A stretch of 64,000 bases of DNA, taken from positions 6,963 through 70,962 of the forward strand of contig NZ_QNRT01000001.1 of NCBI RefSeq assembly GCF_003315245.1. The letters run 5' to 3'. The DNA is from Arenicella xantha (GTDB lineage: Bacteria; Pseudomonadota; Gammaproteobacteria; Arenicellales; Arenicellaceae). Below are positions 1 through 8,995 of this stretch, piece after piece (the stretch's first letter is position 1; each line of letters opens with the position of its first letter). The notes beneath the pieces are model-generated. The model saw only the letters and a list, made by a program, of their open reading frames with translations. It had not been told where the DNA came from and did not search any database. The translations under genes were made by a program, and so were the position numbers.

Positions 1-1760
1 TTATCAAAGCCGCTTATGGTGCTGCCGTCTGATCCTTCACGTACGGTATTAGATTCACCCGCGACGGTATTGTTGTTCGAGTCATCACGAACCACATTGG
101 AGTCACCTGACACCGTGTTGTTGTCTGATTGATCAACCACTCGATTATTGGTACCGGCAATAGTGTTATCAAACACGTCGTCCACAGTATTGAAACTTCC
201 CGCGACAGTGTTGCCTTCCGAAAGCACCACACTATTTTCCAAGCCAGTAACTTGGTTGTCGTATGCTTCGTCGAGAATGTTACCTTGGCCTGATACCGTG
301 TTGCCATTACTGTCTTCGAGCTCATTATCCAGACCCACCACCGAGTTCTGACCAGAGTTATCCAGTTCATTACTCTCGCCGGCTACCACATTATCATTAC
401 TGAAGTTGACTACATCATTGCTGACACCCGACACCGTATTGCCATTACTGTCATCAACTAAATTGTCAGCACCAACAACTTGATTAGCCTGTGACTCATT
501 GGTAATCGTGTTCTCATAACCTGCAACGCTATTGGCATCACTATCGTCTTCAATGGTATTACCCAAGCCAGCGACAGTATTACCATTACTTTCGTCAACG
601 GTATTCTCGGCACCTGCTACCTGGTTGTCCAACGCGTCATTCAGTACGTTTCCATACCCCGAAACTTGGTTCGCTTCAGAATCAGTCAGCTCATTCAATA
701 AACCTGAAACGGTGTTGCCGTCGGAGTTGTCCACAACATTAAGCTCGCCCGCCACGGTGTTCGCATCGGAACCATTTACCAGCGTATTGCTTTGACCGGA
801 CACTGAGTTCGCATCACTGTCATTTAATAGGTTGGTAGATCCGCTTACATTATTTTGGTCAGAACCATTGAGTACTTGGTTGGCGTTACCGCTAACGGCA
901 TTATCATCACTGCCATTGACTAGGTTTGCATTACCCGATACCGCGTTGCGATCAGACCCCAAAATTACTTGATTGCCGTTACCACTGACATCGTTGTCAT
1001 CACTGCTATCCAGCAAATTATTGTTACCTGACACACTGTTACGATCCGCACCATTTACTAGACGGTTGGAGTTACCACTTACGGCATTCTGATCACTGCT
1101 GTCCAGCAAGTTAGACGCACCGGAAACATCGTTCTGATCGGAGCCCGAGATCAACACATTCGAATCACCACCGACGGTGTTCTGACTTGAAGCGTCGACT
1201 AAGTTAGTATTACCTGATACATCATTTTGGTTTGCGCCATTTACTAGCCGGTTCGCGTTTCCGCTAACACTATTTTGATCCGAACCCTCCAACAGGTTCG
1301 CACTACCAGACACGGCGTTTTGATCTGAGCCATTCAGTAGCTGATTGGCACTCCCACTAACCGCATTTTGATCGGCCCCGTTGAGTAGGTTTCCATTGCC
1401 AGAAACGTCATTTTGATCCGAGCCATTAAGCAGCTGGTTAGCATTGCCAGCCACAGAGTTTTGATTACTAGCATTAACCAAGTTAGCGGCACCTGATACA
1501 TCATTTTGATTTGAGCTAATTACTTGATTAGCGTTGCCGCTAACGTCGTTCTGATCAGAGTTATTCAGCAAATTAGATGAACCCGACACATTATTTTGAT
1601 CGGAACCGACGACAAGTTGGTTACCTGAGCCACTGATATCGTTTTGGTCACTATCATTCACGAAGTTGGCACTACCTGAAACTTGATTTCCATCAGCTCC
1701 GGCAACAACATTATTATTGTTCCCGCTGACGGTGTTATTGTCACTGTCGTCCACCGTATT
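1..1760 (-). repeat. 93-bp (45+48) coding repeat array
   Basis: Successive copies of the sequence ttttgatc fall at 1273, 1318, 1366 and 1411, i.e. steps of 45, 48 and 45 bp. The encoded unit alternates 15 and 16 residues, for example QNAVSGSANLLEGSD followed by QNSVSGNANRLVNGAN, making a 31-residue super-unit. The array is in frame with the giant gene and continues past the left edge. Confidence 0.85.
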
Positions 1761-4700
1761 GAAAACACCACTCACGGTATTGGCCGTGGCACCTGTCGAA
1801 ACTAGATTATTGTTGCCGCCAAGAATAATATTGTCTTCAGTTCCATCGCCAGAAATGGTGTTATCGTGACCACCCAAAATAGCATTGTGGTCGCCATTAA
1901 TAGTGTTAATAACATTATCTTCACCACCGATAGCCACGTTGTCGGCTCCACCAGTCACCATCAAGTCATTACCAATCGCGATGTTACCGTCACCCGCGAC
2001 AGTATTGCGATTGCCCACTGAAATTGAATCGGTACCACTGACATTGTTCGCGCCACCAGTAATCGCCAAGTTCTCGCCATTAGCCGTATTGTCGTCACCC
2101 AGCACCGTGTTGTTATCACCACCGCCTACAATATTGTCGTCACCGAGAATATTATTGTCGTTGCTGCTTATCGAGTTTCGGTCGCCAGTCAGCAAGTTGT
2201 CATCACCGGATAAGTTAAGGTTATCGTCACCAGAAACCTGATTATTGTTGCCTGTTAACCCAGAGTTTCCGTCACCGTTAATATCGTTATCACTACCCGT
2301 TAAACCAGTATTTTGATTACCACTGACTTGGTTGGCATTGCCACTAAGGCCATCATTGTTATTACCAATAATCGTATTATTATTGCCCGCAACGTTGTCG
2401 TTGCTCGTGCCAACAACGCGATTATTATTACCTTGCAGGTTGGTATTGTTATCGCCGGTCAGTAAATTACTATCGCCAACAAGATCGGTATTTCCATCGC
2501 CTGCAACTTGATTATTGTTACCGGTTAGGCCCGAGTTACCATCACCAGTGATGTCGTTGCGGTTACCTGACAAACCGGAGTTTTGATTACCGCTGACTTG
2601 GTTCGCATTACCCGTGAGGTCGTCATTATTGTTACCGATGATCGTATTGTTATTTCCGGTAACGCTCTCGTTGCTCACACCAATTACACGGTTATTGTTA
2701 CCAACCAAATCAGCATTATCGTCGCCAGTCACAAGGTTATTGTCACCTACTAAACCAGTGTTGCTATCACCGACGACTTGATTGTTATCGCCACTCAAGC
2801 CGGTATTGTTATTACCCGAAACAGCATTATCGGCACCGGCAACGCCATTGCCGTCGCCGACAATCGTATTATTGCCACCCACAGTAATAGAGTTGTTATC
2901 ACCCACGATATTGTTTTCGTCAGTATCGATTTGATCATTATTATTCCCAAAGACGCGATTATTGTTGCCGTCCATGCCTGTGTTGCCGCTGCCAGCAACC
3001 GTATTATTATCGCCATCGAGGTTATCGTTATCATTACCGGTGACGACATTGCCGTCACCATCCATTCCGCCATTGCCGTTACCGAAAATCGAGTTATCGT
3101 CGCCACCCAAACCAGTATTGTTCGAGCCGCTAACCGTATTATTAGATCCTTGCATGTTGGCATTGGTATTACCGGTAACAACGTTGTCATTGCCGTCGAC
3201 ATTATTGTTACCGTTACCGACAATCACATTTCCATCGCCTTCAATTCCATTATTAGAATTACCAACAATGCTGTTACCGTCGCCATCTAAGTTAAAGTTG
3301 TCATCACCAAAAACAGCATTATCGTTACCATCCATGTTCGAGTTGCCGTTACCGGAGATGAAATTATCATTTCCGCGGACGAGCTCATTACCGCTGCCGA
3401 GCACCGTATTATCGTTGCCGGACATATCAGTATTTGCGCTACCCGTCACGGCATTACCGCTACCGGACATACCGCTATTGCCATCACCCGTAAGCACATT
3501 GTTGTCGCCAGACATATCGTCATTATCATCACCAATAATGAGATTCGAATCTCCAGTCACATTGTCGTTTAGGCTACCAAAAATATCATTCCCATCACCA
3601 TCGACGCCGGTATTGGCATCACCCACGATATTGTTGAAGTTACCTGCCATATCGGTATTGCCGTCACCCACAACCGCGTTATCGCTGCCCGACATTGCAT
3701 CATTATTGTCGCCAATAATAAGGTTCGAATCACCCGTCACACCGTCATTCAAACTACCGAAAATGTCGTTGCCATCGCCATCGACGTCGGTATTAGCATC
3801 GCCCACCACATTATTAAATGTGCCTGACATGCCCGTATTCCCGTTGCCGACAACTTGATTGTTGTCGCCATCCATATCACTATTACTGTTACCGGTGATT
3901 TGGTTGCCACTACCCGACGTTCCGGTATTACCTGTACCCAAAACCTGATTGTCGTCCCCTGACATATTGCTATTTGCATCACCGACAATAAGATTGTCAT
4001 CACCAGTAATGTTGTTATTCAAGCTACCAACAATGTCGTTGCCATCGCCATCCACATCAACGTTAGCATCACCAACTACATTATTGAACTGACCAGACAT
4101 CCCATCGTTTCGGTCACCAACAATCAAGTTGTTGTCACCGTCAACATTGTCGTTATCACTACCGTATATATTGTTGTTGTCACCAGACAAGTTCACATTA
4201 GTATCGCCATATACGGCGTTCCCACTGCCACTCAACCCAGTATTGCCAGAACCGAACACCCCTAGATTATTATCGCCCGACACTTCGTTGTCGCGGCCAA
4301 ATATCTCATTGTTGTCGCCGGTGACCGTATTAGACTCTCCGACTACCAGGTTATCGGCAGCACCACCATCAACCAGATTATTTTGCCCATCAACAATATT
4401 ATTATCGCTACCATCGTTTATAAGGTTGCCGCTACCGCTAACCAAATTATCACTGGCATTATTGACGGTGTTATCGAAACCATTAACCTGGTTATTTTGA
4501 GTCGTGCCGCCGTCATTAGCATTAATTGCATTGCCTGCCCCGATCACCCAATTACTCTGCGCCCTGCTACCAGACGATCCAGAAATTGTGTTATCGGTAC
4601 CGTCTACATAGTTATCCGATACAGTTGATTCGCCTGTCGCTGTAAGTGTGTTTTCTACGCCGACCAAGATATTGTCATCGGCAACAGAGTCAGCCACGTC

Positions 4701-7700
4701 AATATCATTGTCCTGGCCGGACAAAATATTATTGTCGGCGCTGGCATCAGCTGTCGTCGCAATAACAACTATATCGTTGTCATCGCCAATCAACTCATTA
4801 TCGTTAGACGTCGCGGTAAAACCATTTGACGCGTCAACATCAATCGACGAATCGCTACCATTGATTTCGTTGTCATTAGCACGCGCAACGCCACCATCCA
4901 AAGCTCTCGCTTCGATGAAGTTTTCGCCCCCATCAATTTCGTTGTCATTAACGCGAGCGATACTTCCTACACCATCAGCTTCGGCAACTAATTCGTTTTC
5001 AGACCCGTCGATATTATTCTGATTCGCTCTTGCGTCGCCTTCGTCATCGGCGAATACGAATAGCCCATTCTCATCTCCATCCACATCATTATCGTTGGCC
5101 CGTGCATCACCATTATTGTCAGCCTGCACCTCGATCAACGTATCTGAACCGTTGACATCATTGTCGTTGGCCGCTGCTGAACCACCGTTAGTGGAGTCAA
5201 CGATTATCGCATTTTCACCACCATCAATTTCATTCTGATTCGCATCTGCAGTACTGTCCGTACCATCTGAGGTGGCAGAGACGAATGTATTATTACCGTT
5301 TATACTGTTGTCGTTGGCTCTAGCTTGTGCGCCGTCAGTGGCACCTGCTACCAATATGTTTTGATTACCCTCAACTGAGTTTTCATTCGCACGTGCGATA
5401 GAATCGGCACCAATTGCTGCCGCACCATTTACATTATTTACACCGCTAAGAGTATTATCATTGGCCGCCGCATTCCCTTCATCCAAGGCTAATGCACCAC
5501 TAACATTTTGCACGCCGTCGATAATATTATTGTTCGCGCGTGCGGTGGCGTCACCCGACCCAATTGCAGTATTTAGGTTTTGCGAGCCATTAATTAGATT
5601 ATCATTGGCACGCGAGTCGCTGCCTTGGTCCGCCACTGAACCATTAATGTTCTGATTGCCATTAATCAGGTTATTATTGGTTCGCGCTTCACCGCCATCG
5701 ATGGCAAGCGCACCAGTGATATTTTGCGACCCAGTCAATACATTATCGTTGCTGCGCGCAGAAGAGTCATCGCCAAGCGCTGCTGCGGCCAACGCGTTGC
5801 CATTACCACTTAACTCATTATCGTTAATTCGAGACGTCGCATCCGTTCCGTCAGCAGCTCCGATAAAAATGTTATCGCTACCATCCACTGCATTATCATT
5901 AATACGTGACGTCGCATCCACACCATCAGCAGAACCGAACACGTTATTATTTGAACCAGTTAAGGTGTTAGCATTCGCGGTAGAAACGCTGTCTGCCGAT
6001 GTAGTGACTACTTCAATCGAGTTACCGTTGCCATCAATAATATTGTCGTTGGCGCGGTTTGCACCTTGTGACAGAAAAGGGTTTGCTGCAGGTATGCTGC
6101 CACCATTGCCGAGCCCATCATTGGCGTTAATCGTGTTGTTATCACCGTTAATAATATTGTCGTTCGCTGGATCTATGAAATTCCCTGAGCCGGTAACAAT
6201 ATTGCCCGAGCCTTCGACCAAGTTGCTGTCGCCTTGGACAAAATTATCGTCGCCCAAGGTGGCATTATTAGTGCCTGAAACATAGGTGTTATCACCATCA
6301 ACTTCGTTATCATCACCGACTACAATCGAATCAGCGCCAGCTAGTGTGTTGCGTGAACCCAGTAAACTATTTCCATTATCCAAAACCAGCTCGCTGTCGC
6401 CACTGCGTAAAGTAACGACACCAGTGCTACCAATCGTTGTGTCGGCGCCACCAGTAGTATTGATACTCGTAGCGCCCTCTATCGAGGTGTCGCCAACTTG
6501 GTCTAAGTTTCCTGTATTGCTAATACCGTTGGTAGAGGTAGCACCAGCAACGTTAAGATTTCCGCCAATATCGGCATTGTCCGTGACATTCAGGTCGCCA
6601 TTATTCTGTAAGGTTCCATCATTAGTTAGACCATCGGTGGTCGCCGCACCATTAACGTCTAAAGTGCCGTCGATAGTGGTTTCATCAAGTGTTGTAAGCG
6701 CATCAACATTCAAGCCGCCGTTTACCTGCAAGTCGCCAGCAACATCCACCTCACCATCGCTGGAATCAACAATCTGGCCGCCTTGCATATTGATTTGACC
6801 GCCATTCATACGCAGATTGCCGTTGGTAACATCTACATTATCATTAATAACAACGGCGCCTGTGTCGTTAGAGATTTGGCCATTAACATCGAGATTACCG
6901 ACATTAATTATATTGCCGCCATCAGTATTAACCTGACCGCCATTGGTTCGTACATTGCCACCTTGAATATCGACATTACCGGTAATGTCAGCTCCTCCAC
7001 CCGATACAGTCAAACCACTGTCAGCAGTTAATGTGTCACCTTGAACGTCGCCGCTTGCATCAATATCCCCATTAACTTGTAGATCACCGGCATTAGTAAA
7101 CGCACCAGTATTACTAAGTCCGTTAGTGGACGTGGCTCCATCGACATTCAAAGAGCCAGCAATGTCGCTATTACCGCTTACGTTTAGGTTGCCGCCGCCA
7201 CCGACATTAAGATTACCGCCGCCGGTAACGATATTACCGCCGGCTGAATTGATCGTGCCGCCTTGAGAATTAATCACTCCGCCACCCGTTACGATATTGC
7301 CGGCTTGCGTATTAATAACACCACCACCAGTAACGACATTACCGCCAGACGAGTTGATCGTGCCGCCACCCGTTACGATGTTGCCGGCTTGCGTATTGAT
7401 AACACCACCACCCGTTACGACATTACCGCCAGACGAGTTGATCGTGCCGCCTTGCGAATTAATCACTCCGCCACCCGTTACGATGTTGCCAGCTTGCGTA
7501 TTGATAACACCACCACCAGTAACGATATTGCCGCCAGCCGATCTGATCGTTCCTCCCTGCGAATTAACCACTCCGCCACCCGTTACGATGTTACTGCCGT
7601 TGGTATCGACCCCACCGTTTATAAGCGCACCACCGGCCGCTACAGCAAGCCCATTATCCGCGCTAACAGTATCAGCTTGAACAGCACCGTTAGTGGTAAC

Positions 7701-8171
7701 ACCGTCCTCGTTTATCGTGGTTACATTGGTGCCGTCCGTTGAGGTGATTGTATTGTCATCAATAGTCGTGCTTTCGCCACCTTCGGAAGAACGGATATAG
7801 CCGCCGCCTGCTTCAGTGATATTACCCGCTCCAGTTTCTGAGATATTCCCATCACCACCCTCGGTAATATTGCCAGTGCCGGTCTCTGAGATATTCCCAT
7901 CACCACCTTCAGTAATACTACCTCCAGCCCTTTCAGAAATATCACCATCGCCTGTTTCAATAATATTGCCATCGCCACCTTCGAAGATGTCGCCATTGCC
8001 CCTCTCAGATATACCACCATCACCACCTTCCGTGATATCTCCAAGGCCGGTCTCAGTCACGCTCTGTGTGTTCACCGCGTTAACTGCTTGAGCGAATGAA
8101 TGCGAACTATTCGCTCCGAATAATGAAATAATCGAAATAAGAATTAAGACTCGAAAATTTATAGATTTCAT
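1..8171 (-). CDS. Giant Asn/Gly-rich repeat surface protein, N-terminal part (runs off left edge)
   Basis: A single minus-strand frame runs from an ATG at 8171 to the window edge, giving 2,723 codons with no stop. The frame at the edge (reading ...GDSNVVRDDSNNNTVAGES...) is in phase with the start. Residues 1-27 are a signal peptide (MKSINFRVLILISIISLFG, then ...SFA before QA). After it come an eight-residue G-x-G-x-I-(S/T)-E array (about 45-125), a GGGVIN cassette array (185-300), a less regular region (300-600), about 24-residue RANDN repeats (700-1155), 15-residue N-x-V-x-G-x-x arrays (1190-2135) and 31-residue QN-x-VSG arrays (2140 to the edge). The regular N-x-(V/I/L)-x-G spacing suggests a beta-solenoid or beta-roll, comparable to heads of trimeric autotransporters; this is inference. 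Function and anchoring are unknown because the C-terminus is outside the window. An in-frame ATG at 8264 would add 31 residues, but only the 8171 start has a good ribosome binding site. Confidence 0.9.
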   Translation of the reverse strand, partial: MKSINFRVLILISIISLFGANSSHSFAQAVNAVNTQSVTETGLGDITEGGDGGISERGNGDIFEGGDGNIIETGDGDISERAGGSITEGGDGNISETGTGNITEGGDGNISETGAGNITEAGGGYIRSSEGGESTTIDDNTITSTDGTNVTTINEDGVTTNGAVQADTVSADNGLAVAAGGALINGGVDTNGSNIVTGGGVVNSQGGTIRSAGGNIVTGGGVINTQAGNIVTGGGVINSQGGTINSSGGNVVTGGGVINTQAGNIVTGGGTINSSGGNVVTGGGVINTQAGNIVTGGGVINSQGGTINSAGGNIVTGGGNLNVGGGGNLNVSGNSDIAGSLNVDGATSTNGLSNTGAFTNAGDLQVNGDIDASGDVQGDTLTADSGLTVSGGGADITGNVDIQGGNVRTNGGQVNTDGGNIINVGNLDVNGQISNDTGAVVINDNVDVTNGNLRMNGGQINMQGGQIVDSSDGEVDVAGDLQVNGGLNVDALTTLDETTIDGTLDVNGAATTDGLTNDGTLQNNGDLNVTDNADIGGNLNVAGATSTNGISNTGNLDQVGDTSIEGATSINTTGGADTTIGSTGVVTLRSGDSELVLDNGNSLLGSRNTLAGADSIVVGDDNEVDGDNTYVSGTNNATLGDDNFVQGDSNLVEGSGNIVTGSGNFIDPANDNIINGDNNTINANDGLGNGGSIPAANPFLSQGANRANDNIIDGNGNSIEVVTTSADSVSTANANTLTGSNNNVFGSADGVDATSRINDNAVDGSDNIFIGAADGTDATSRINDNELSGNGNALAAAALGDDSSARSNDNVLTGSQNITGALAIDGGEARTNNNLINGNQNINGSVADQGSDSRANDNLINGSQNLNTAIGSGDATARANNNIIDGVQNVSGALALDEGNAAANDNTLSGVNNVNGAAAIGADSIARANENSVEGNQNILVAGATDGAQARANDNSINGNNTFVSATSDGTDSTADANQNEIDGGENAIIVDSTNGGSAAANDNDVNGSDTLIEVQADNNGDARANDNDVDGDENGLFVFADDEGDARANQNNIDGSENELVAEADGVGSIARVNDNEIDGGENFIEARALDGGVARANDNEINGSDSSIDVDASNGFTATSNDNELIGDDNDIVVIATTADASADNNILSGQDNDIDVADSVADDNILVGVENTLTATGESTVSDNYVDGTDNTISGSSGSRAQSNWVIGAGNAINANDGGTTQNNQVNGFDNTVNNASDNLVSGSGNLINDGSDNNIVDGQNNLVDGGAADNLVVGESNTVTGDNNEIFGRDNEVSGDNNLGVFGSGNTGLSGSGNAVYGDTNVNLSGDNNNIYGSDNDNVDGDNNLIVGDRNDGMSGQFNNVVGDANVDVDGDGNDIVGSLNNNITGDDNLIVGDANSNMSGDDNQVLGTGNTGTSGSGNQITGNSNSDMDGDNNQVVGNGNTGMSGTFNNVVGDANTDVDGDGNDIFGSLNDGVTGDSNLIIGDNNDAMSGSDNAVVGDGNTDMAGNFNNIVGDANTGVDGDGNDIFGSLNDNVTGDSNLIIGDDNDDMSGDNNVLTGDGNSGMSGSGNAVTGSANTDMSGNDNTVLGSGNELVRGNDNFISGNGNSNMDGNDNAVFGDDNFNLDGDGNSIVGNSNNGIEGDGNVIVGNGNNNVDGNDNVVTGNTNANMQGSNNTVSGSNNTGLGGDDNSIFGNGNGGMDGDGNVVTGNDNDNLDGDNNTVAGSGNTGMDGNNNRVFGNNNDQIDTDENNIVGDNNSITVGGNNTIVGDGNGVAGADNAVSGNNNTGLSGDNNQVVGDSNTGLVGDNNLVTGDDNADLVGNNNRVIGVSNESVTGNNNTIIGNNNDDLTGNANQVSGNQNSGLSGNRNDITGDGNSGLTGNNNQVAGDGNTDLVGDSNLLTGDNNTNLQGNNNRVVGTSNDNVAGNNNTIIGNNNDGLSGNANQVSGNQNTGLTGSDNDINGDGNSGLTGNNNQVSGDDNLNLSGDDNLLTGDRNSISSNDNNILGDDNIVGGGDNNTVLGDDNTANGENLAITGGANNVSGTDSISVGNRNTVAGDGNIAIGNDLMVTGGADNVAIGGEDNVINTINGDHNAILGGHDNTISGDGTEDNIILGGNNNLVSTGATANTVSGVFNTVDDSDNNTVSGNNNNVVAGADGNQVSGSANFVNDSDQNDISGSGNQLVVGSDQNNVSGSSNLLNNSDQNDVSGNANQVISSNQNDVSGAANLVNASNQNSVAGNANQLLNGSDQNDVSGNGNLLNGADQNAVSGSANQLLNGSDQNAVSGSANLLEGSDQNSVSGNANRLVNGANQNDVSGNTNLVDASSQNTVGGDSNVLISGSDQNDVSGASNLLDSSDQNAVSGNSNRLVNGADRNSVSGNNNLLDSSDDNDVSGNGNQVILGSDRNAVSGNANLVNGSDDNAVSGNANQVLNGSDQNNVSGSTNLLNDSDANSVSGQSNTLVNGSDANTVAGELNVVDNSDGNTVSGLLNELTDSEANQVSGYGNVLNDALDNQVAGAENTVDESNGNTVAGLGNTIEDDSDANSVAGYENTITNESQANQVVGADNLVDDSNGNTVSGVSNDVVNFSNDNVVAGESNELDNSGQNSVVGLDNELEDSNGNTVSGQGNILDEAYDNQVTGLENSVVLSEGNTVAGSFNTVDDVFDNTIAGTNNRVVDQSDNNTVSGDSNVVRDDSNNNTVAGESNTVREGSDGSTISGFD
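1780..4600 (-). repeat. 45-bp coding repeat array with higher-order 180/270-bp duplications
   Basis: The protein alternates 7- and 8-residue steps (NNVVGDA, NVDVDGDG, NDIVGSL, NNNITGDD), a 15-residue or 45-bp unit. Longer blocks are repeated at multiples of it: the segment at 3533 recurs at 3713 (180 bp) and the segment at 2251 recurs at 2521 (270 bp). This suggests growth by duplication of several units at once. Confidence 0.85.
4700..6080 (-). repeat. About 72-bp coding repeats with the RANDN motif
   Basis: Copies encode an (A/S)RANDN-x-I-x-G-x-x-N core followed by an Ala/Asp-rich linker, for example DARANDNDVDGDENGL. The matching DNA motif occurs at 5601, 5673 and 5745, exactly 72 bp apart; elsewhere linkers vary by a codon or two. 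This block is more acidic and more diverged than the neighbouring arrays. Confidence 0.8.
7255..7600 (-). repeat. Near-identical GGGVIN cassettes at the N-terminal side of the giant gene
   Basis: The minus strand encodes repeated GGNIVTGGGVINTQAGN and GGTINSSGGNVV cassettes. At the DNA level the motif ccacccgttacgatgttgcc recurs nearly unchanged several times, far more alike than repeats elsewhere in the gene. That points to recent duplication or gene conversion. Confidence 0.75.
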
Positions 8172-8180
8172 ATCTGAAGG

Positions 8181-8185
8181 CCCTC
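8181..8185 (-). promoter_or_regulatory. Ribosome binding site of the giant gene
   Basis: The minus strand reads GAGGG nine bases before the ATG at 8171. The upstream in-frame ATG at 8264 has no comparable motif, so this site decides the start. Confidence 0.6.
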
Positions 8186-8285
8186 GTGGTGTTTCGGTTA
8201 AAGGCGCGAGACGCAAATCGTCTGTGGTTTCGATTGAAGCGAAGAAGGAATGATTGATTTTCATGATTAGGAACCCAATTAGGAA

Positions 8286-8444
8286 CTAATGGCTCGCCGC
8301 TGAAGCAGCGAACACAGCACAAATGACGCATAAGGCGCCACAAAGAAATTGACGAAAAGAAAAGCCAGGACGACACGCAACTCTATTCAAGCGTCGAGCT
8401 TGAACATCGGTGATGCACAAATTCAATATGTGTTCGAATTGCAT
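8286..8444 (-). CDS. Doubtful 52-residue open frame with hydrophobic C-terminus
   Basis: An ATG nine bases after the preceding stop opens a 52-codon frame. Its C-terminal part (FLCGALCVICAVFAASAA) is hydrophobic enough to span a membrane, and it has four cysteines in the last 30 residues. The spacer GGTGGGTCA contains only a weak ribosome binding site. It lies in the leader of the giant gene and might be a leader peptide, but chance is equally likely. Confidence 0.15.
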   Translation of the reverse strand: MQFEHILNLCITDVQARRLNRVACRPGFSFRQFLCGALCVICAVFAASAASH

Positions 8445-8453
8445 TGACCCACC

Positions 8454-8753
8454 CTAAAACAGACGTTTTTGCACGGGTTCATCGCCATGCAATAAAGGCT
8501 CAAGACGACCATCGTCAAGAGGCAAAGAATGTTTACAGTTAGCACTGAGCGGAAGCGCTCGAGAGGGCAGCATCAGATCGATGCTTGGCTCGTAAAAGCC
8601 GTGTATACGTGACTGGTCATTAGCAACCCCTCGATGAGAGGCGCTCGTCAACCCTATTGTCTTGAGACGACCCAAAAGTCGTTCTCGAAAAAAATCACCC
8701 AACATTTCCCAACCCCAGTTGCGTTTTAACTTAAATTGGGGGGGCGGATCCAC
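8454..8753 (-). CDS. Doubtful 99-residue open frame in the leader
   Basis: The frame starts with GTG (MDPPPQFKLKRNWGWEML...) and ends in TAG just before the next small ATG at 8444. It has no recognisable domain, no signal peptide and no good ribosome binding site. It could be chance, or a remnant of a regulator; I would not annotate it without a homologue. Confidence 0.15.
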   Translation of the reverse strand: MDPPPQFKLKRNWGWEMLGDFFRERLLGRLKTIGLTSASHRGVANDQSRIHGFYEPSIDLMLPSRALPLSANCKHSLPLDDGRLEPLLHGDEPVQKRLF

Positions 8754-8995
8754 ATCTAGAAACGACGCTTAACCAATATCAAGTTCCCAAACTTGACGAA
8801 AAACAACCCAACCCAATAAGCAGACCTATTCCGCTCCCGACGAAATATAACGATCTACTTGTGCTTGGAAAATACGTAATATGGACTAGCTGAGCAAGGG
8901 ACTTTAGTCGCATCTGAAAAATGACACGGCAACAATTTCATTAAACGAGCCAGACCTTGACCTTCTAAATAAAGGTGAAAAGCTAACGTTTTCAG

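Larger units (their letters stand above)
8172..8995. other. 824-bp stretch between the giant gene and the tyrS operon
   Basis: There is no convincing gene here. The minus strand would be the leader of the giant gene and contains two short open frames, listed separately with low confidence. No clear terminator hairpin for the DUF1036-tyrS operon was seen, and no confident sigma-70 promoter. A run of seven C's (minus strand) lies near 8738-8744. Confidence 0.6.

Noticed and set aside
2962-3858. 298-residue plus-strand open frame rich in Leu, Ser and Pro
   Set aside because: It is antisense to the giant gene and its composition is simply the complement of the N-x-V-x-G repeats. Other plus-strand frames from 148 to 8091 are rejected for the same reason.
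1-8171. CRISPR-like or satellite-like regular repeat array
   Set aside because: The spacing is regular, but repeats are diverged, stay in frame and code continuously from a signal peptide. There are no unique spacers between identical repeats.
8107-8376. 89-residue minus-strand frame overlapping the start of the giant gene
   Set aside because: It overlaps the signal-peptide region in another frame, has no ribosome binding site and an implausible composition.
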